Made by a program: the position numbers and the translations under genes. Below are positions 31,007 through 33,913 of a stretch of 33,913 nucleotides of DNA, in pieces. This stretch comes from Clostridiales bacterium (GTDB lineage Bacteria > Bacillota > Clostridia > Saccharofermentanales > Saccharofermentanaceae): contig JAFZVF010000015.1 of the NCBI GenBank assembly GCA_017617935.1, positions 1-33,913 of the forward strand, in the 5' to 3' direction. Numbering within the stretch: position 1 is the stretch's first letter; each line of letters begins with the position of its first letter. The notes below the pieces were generated by a model. The model ran no database searches. It was given only the letters and a program-made list of their open reading frames with translations, and was not told the origin of the DNA.

Positions 31007-31050
31007 ACCAACAGGTAATTTCGGGGCTTTTGCTCGCTTTACCTGTTGGT
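31007..31050. repeat. Palindromic unit 3 of a three-unit array
   Basis: ACCAACAGGTAA (31007-31018) and TTACCTGTTGGT (31039-31050) around a 20-base loop. The outer arms are identical to unit 1; the loop is GC-richer. Confidence 0.85.
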
Positions 31051-31091
31051 CTCATTATTATCGTAAACCAGTAATACCAGAATTGAAAAAG

Positions 31092-31142
31092 TTCCGTTTT
31101 GAAATGAAGTTTCTCAAGCGGTTTTTAACGGAATTGTTTTTG
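31092..31142 (+). terminator. Possible plus-strand terminator after the palindrome array
   Basis: TTCCGTT (31092-31098) and AACGGAA (31127-31133) with an inner GAAA/TTTC dyad, followed by TTGTTTTTG. If real, it would end a plus-strand transcript crossing the array. Confidence 0.35.
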
Positions 31143-31167
31143 ATGCCAGATTACGAAATATAAAAAC

Positions 31168-31194
31168 TGCCGCATAAATCACTTCATGCGGCAG
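31168..31194 (-). terminator. Terminator of the PP2C-like gene
   Basis: CTGCCGCAT (31168-31176) / ATGCGGCAG (31186-31194) with a 9-base loop, followed on the minus strand by TTTTTAT. Confidence 0.88.
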
Positions 31195-31221
31195 AATAAA
31201 TCAACACTGTATAAAGGTATC

Positions 31222-32949
31222 TTAATCGTTGCCCTCAGGCTTTGGATCCTCAGCCTTCTTGGTAGTTTCAGCGGGCTTTTCAGTCTCCGCGGGCTTCTGG
31301 GTCTCGGCAGGTTTCTGGGTCTCAGTGGGCTTCTGCGTTTCCGTAGGCTTTGCAGTCTCTGCAGGCTCAGTTGCTACGGGGTCGGTTTCCGTAGGCTTGG
31401 GCGTGGGAGTTGCCGTAGCCTTCTTGGGCTTGGGTGTAGGAGTTGGCGTGGCTTCCGCCTCTTCAGTTTCCGTAGTGGTCTCTTCGGTTTCGCCAGGCTC
31501 GCCTTCTCCCGATTCAGCGGGTTTTGATTCGCCGGGCGTCGAAGACTCGCTAGGGGCGGCTTCTGCAGGATTCTGCTGTGAAAGCTGTGCAGTCAGGCAG
31601 TAGCCCGTCAGGTTGCCGGAAGTAACGACCTTAGAAAACGTGGGATCCGCAGCCTGTTGGAGTGTTACCATGTCTCCCTTGTTCAAGGTAGCGATAACGG
31701 TCGAGTTGAGTGAAGGCTGGGAATATACGGGAGTGTTGTCATTAACCGCATAACAGACGGAACCGTTGGCGGCGCTGGCCATGGTCTCAGGAGTGTTTGC
31801 CTCCATAAAGTCCCTGATGTTGAATACGAGGAACATGATGCCAAAGCCAAGGATCAGACAGAGAACGAAGATGATGATGGGCATTACGACCGTAGCGATC
31901 TTAAGGCCGGCAGAGCCGCGCTCCTCCTCTTCTTCCTCTTCCTCTTCTTCAGGCTCGTCATTCCTTTCGCTGACGGGAGTGCTGCCCGGAACGAAGTTGA
32001 TGGTGTCGTCGGCGTCCTCTTCTTCATCAGCAGTCTGGAGGTCAAAAGGCGTGAAATTGTTCTTGTCCGAGAAAACGGCCGTTCCCGCAGCAGGAGCAAT
32101 GGCGGATTCAGTCTGAAGGTTGCTTCTGATGACGGCGTCGCCGGGAAGCAGGAAAGTTGATTCAACTTTCAGATCGATGATAGTAAGACCGGACTTGACG
32201 CCGTAATTGACTGCGGCGTTGATGATCTCTTTAGCCTTCTCTTCAGTTGAAACGGGTCTGACGATTATGGAATTGCGCATCTGGGCGGGCATTCCCTTTG
32301 AGATGCCAAGACCCATGAGGATGACCTCATCGTTGTCCCTGAGCTTAAGGTGAACCTTCTTCTCAGGCCTGAGCTCGCCTTCCTGGGGAAGCTTGCCAAG
32401 ATACTGAGTGGGATTCATGCTCTCGGGATCGTCTGGAGAAACGCTGGCATTTGATCCCATCTGGGCAAAGCGGTTGGCAACTGACTGTTCTTCAGTCAGC
32501 ACCATGATCTTCTTGTCGCGGAAAAGGACAGCCTTCGTAATACCCAAATGCACTACGCGGAGAATGTCGCCTTCAATGACGAGCATCGTCATCGAAGTCT
32601 TGAACTGCTTGCCTTTGTTGATGCCGAAGTTGCAAACGCGCACGTTGAGAACGTTTACGACCTGATTGGAAAAAGTCTCAAAATCAAGCACTGGCTGGTT
32701 TGCAGTTTGGGCAACGATCTTCTCCAGCTCGGAATTGAGCTCAAGATTGAGTTCTGCCGCGAGGTTGTCAGGTCCAATGGTGGAAAAGATCGCGCAGATC
32801 TGGATAGGAGAAGTGGAACGCGCGGTTCTCAGAAATTCGTTTGGAAAATCCTCAATCTTGCGTGAAAGCGTCAGGAAGAAAACGTTCTCCTGCGGTTTAT
32901 TCTGTTCCTGATTAGTCTCAGCTATACAGGTTGCTACCGTTTTGCTCAT
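31222..32949 (-). CDS. Transmembrane protein with degenerate PP2C domain, SH3b domain and Pro/Thr/Glu tail
   Basis: A 575-residue protein of a kind I cannot name. Residues 1-275 look like a PP2C fold: GDILRVVHLGITKAVLFRD (127-145) then LTEEQS and DNDEVILMGLGISKG (205-219). Where active PP2C enzymes have GDSR and SDG, this has LGITK and GLG, so the metal Asp residues are missing and it is probably a pseudophosphatase. A Glu-run linker (about 333-343), one membrane helix (about 352-377), an SH3b-like domain (about 398-456; VYSQPSLNSTVIATLNKGD) and a repetitive tail (KPTETQ/KPAETQ, to 575) follow. The N half is then cytoplasmic, the SH3b part outside. Start at ATG 32949 for GGGAGTGGATCT. Confidence 0.75.
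   Translation of the reverse strand: MSKTVATCIAETNQEQNKPQENVFFLTLSRKIEDFPNEFLRTARSTSPIQICAIFSTIGPDNLAAELNLELNSELEKIVAQTANQPVLDFETFSNQVVNVLNVRVCNFGINKGKQFKTSMTMLVIEGDILRVVHLGITKAVLFRDKKIMVLTEEQSVANRFAQMGSNASVSPDDPESMNPTQYLGKLPQEGELRPEKKVHLKLRDNDEVILMGLGISKGMPAQMRNSIIVRPVSTEEKAKEIINAAVNYGVKSGLTIIDLKVESTFLLPGDAVIRSNLQTESAIAPAAGTAVFSDKNNFTPFDLQTADEEEDADDTINFVPGSTPVSERNDEPEEEEEEEEEERGSAGLKIATVVMPIIIFVLCLILGFGIMFLVFNIRDFMEANTPETMASAANGSVCYAVNDNTPVYSQPSLNSTVIATLNKGDMVTLQQAADPTFSKVVTSGNLTGYCLTAQLSQQNPAEAAPSESSTPGESKPAESGEGEPGETEETTTETEEAEATPTPTPKPKKATATPTPKPTETDPVATEPAETAKPTETQKPTETQKPAETQKPAETEKPAETTKKAEDPKPEGND
31231..31420 (-). repeat. Short tandem coding repeats in the Pro/Thr/Glu tail
   Basis: Degenerate tandem repeats of about 18 bases (cores such as GGTTTCTGGGTCTC on the plus strand) encode successive KPTETQ, KPAETQ and KPAETE units. 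Such repeats can gain or lose copies by slippage. Confidence 0.7.
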
Positions 32950-33020
32950 AGATCCACTCCCGATATGTTCGCAAGCGCCATTAGACGGCACTTCTCATTT
33001 TCTTTATTAAAAACGGTAGT

Positions 33021-33048
33021 ATTATAACACCTCTGTGAATATTTCCAA
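33021..33048 (-). promoter_or_regulatory. Promoter of the PP2C-like gene
   Basis: Minus-strand -35 TTGGAA (33043-33048), 16-bp spacer ending TGT, perfect -10 TATAAT (33021-33026), so also an extended -10. The predicted leader is about 65 nt. The rest of the gap to 33137 is AT-rich with nothing else evident. Confidence 0.75.
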
Positions 33049-33137
33049 TTTATTTATGCTGAAATTGGGATTTTGCCTAAATTTGGTAATCTTACCGTAA
33101 TTTTTTGGTTAAGTCCAAACATAAGGGCATAAAAAAG

Positions 33138-33163
33138 CGCCTGCCCTCAAAAGAGGACAGGCG
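33138..33163 (-). terminator. Terminator of glutamate dehydrogenase
   Basis: An 11-base stem CGCCTGCCCTC (33138-33148) / GAGGACAGGCG (33153-33163) with one G-U, AAAA loop, and T6 on the minus strand (33131-33136). Confidence 0.92.
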
Positions 33164-33188
33164 GCTTTCAAAAATCCTTATCTGATTA

Positions 33189-33913
33189 TCAGATGCAGCC
33201 CTGAGCGATCATAGCGTCAGAAACCTTGAGGAGACCTGCGATGTTGGCGCCGACAACGAAGTTGTTCTCGCAGCCGACTTCAGTTGCAGTCTTATCTACC
33301 GTGTGGAAGATGTTCTCCATGATGCCCTTGAGCTTAGCGTCGACTTCCTCGAACGTCCAAGAAAGACGAGCGCTGTTCTGGCACATTTCAAGACCGGAAG
33401 TAGCAACGCCGCCGGCGTTGGAAGCCTTACCAGGTGTGAAGTATACGCCGTTGTCCTGGAAGAACTTGGTAGCTTCAAGCGTTGTAGGCATGTTAGCGCC
33501 CTCACCGACTACCTTTACGCCGTTAGCAACGAGCGTCTTAGCGGAATCGAGGTTAAGCTCGTTCTGTGTAGCGCAAGGAAGAGCGATGTCGCAAGGAATC
33601 GTCCAGATGCCCTTGGATCCATTGGAATCAGCGGTGTATGTAGCGGAAGCAACCTGATCTGCGTACTCGCTGATTCTGCCTCTCTTGACTTCCTTGATGT
33701 CCTTAACGATGTCAAGCTTGATGCCCTCAGGATCATAAACGTAACCGTTGGAGTCAGAAAGTGCAACGACCTTAGCGCCAAGCTGCTGAGCCTTCTCTGT
33801 AGCATAGATGGCAACGTTGCCCGAACCGGAGATGACAACAGTCTTGCCTTCGAAAGAAGTGTTCATCTTCTCCTTGAGGAGAGCGTTTACGAAGTAGCAG
33901 AGGCCATAACCTG
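33189..33913 (-). CDS. gdhA: Glutamate dehydrogenase, C-terminal part (truncated at the window edge)
   Basis: The C-terminal 240 or so residues of a hexameric, probably NADP-dependent, GDH that interconverts glutamate and 2-oxoglutarate plus ammonia. The visible frame opens with GYGLCYFVNALLKEK, then the Rossmann motif VVISGSGNVAIYA, and later EGANMPTT, TPGKASNAGGVA and LEMCQNSARLSW, all typical. The internal ATG at 33866 is not the start: the frame continues through 33913. Together with glnA in the same window it forms an ammonia-assimilation pair, although the two are 29 kb apart. Confidence 0.96.
   Translation of the reverse strand, partial: GYGLCYFVNALLKEKMNTSFEGKTVVISGSGNVAIYATEKAQQLGAKVVALSDSNGYVYDPEGIKLDIVKDIKEVKRGRISEYADQVASATYTADSNGSKGIWTIPCDIALPCATQNELNLDSAKTLVANGVKVVGEGANMPTTLEATKFFQDNGVYFTPGKASNAGGVATSGLEMCQNSARLSWTFEEVDAKLKGIMENIFHTVDKTATEVGCENNFVVGANIAGLLKVSDAMIAQGCI

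Noticed and set aside
30869..31050. CRISPR array
   Set aside because: The repeat word alternates in orientation and forms hairpins; there is no direct-repeat/spacer periodicity and no cas gene in the window.
31650..31660. A further copy of the array word (CCTGTTGG) in the PP2C-like gene
   Set aside because: Only eight bases match, there is no inverted partner, and it is part of codons in a conserved region; taken as chance.

Overview
The window is a roughly 34-kb chromosomal segment of a low-to-medium GC Gram-positive anaerobe, most likely Bacillota, class Clostridia. The evidence is the Asp23/AmaP envelope-stress pair in the efp-nusB cluster, RNase Y with an N-terminal membrane anchor, ArgR, a FeoA-FeoA-FeoB operon with a FeoB-associated Cys-rich protein, strong GGAGG ribosome binding sites, and several GTG/TTG starts. 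I cannot place it to genus. Most genes lie on the minus strand; only a nitroreductase, an RluD-type pseudouridine synthase and aspartate kinase are on plus.

Layout. 1-1400: the first codons of a minus-strand gene cut by the window edge, a terminator-like dyad, two small helix-turn-helix-like hypothetical proteins, and a roughly 340-nt structured leader with its own promoter. 1407-4373: glnA, an orphan OmpR-type response regulator and an AlkD-like DNA repair protein, read from a promoter upstream of glnA. 4420-4950: a low-molecular-weight tyrosine phosphatase with its own promoter. 4982-9010: iron uptake operon feoA-feoA-feoB-Cys-rich protein, followed across a terminator by a ZIP metal transporter; the promoter is covered by three GTTAG/CTAAC dyads typical of a DtxR-like metalloregulator. 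9123-11304: DHH phosphoesterase and a Thr-rich lipoprotein. 11444-14963: a 1008-residue membrane HD-GYP c-di-GMP phosphodiesterase with a beta-propeller sensor, then cytidine deaminase. 14992-16550: divergent mntP (Mn efflux) and nitroreductase. 16621-19222: divergent rny and an apparently leaderless rluD-like gene.

19203-28817 is one long minus-strand housekeeping operon: efp, asp23, amaP, a DUF2273-like membrane protein, nusB, xseA, xseB, ispA, dxs, nadK, argR, recN. It joins translation, envelope stress, exonuclease VII, isoprenoid precursor synthesis, NADP synthesis and recombination repair. 28826-30855: yqeG divergent from lysC, which ends in a UUCG terminator. 31222-33026: a transmembrane protein with a degenerate PP2C domain, acidic linker, SH3b domain and Pro/Thr/Glu tail. 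33189-33913: the C-terminal part of glutamate dehydrogenase, running off the right edge.

The most unusual structure is in the convergent intergenic region between lysC and the PP2C-like gene: three consecutive palindromic units (30869-31050) in which the same 11-12 bp arm (CCAACAGGTAA / TTACCTGTTGG) is used six times in alternating orientation while loops and linkers differ. I know of no described element it matches. Other points of interest are an SD-sequestering hairpin overlapping the terminator in front of the ZIP gene, the leaderless rluD-like start, the leader with a T9 tract ahead of the small HTH genes, and the transmembrane pseudophosphatase.
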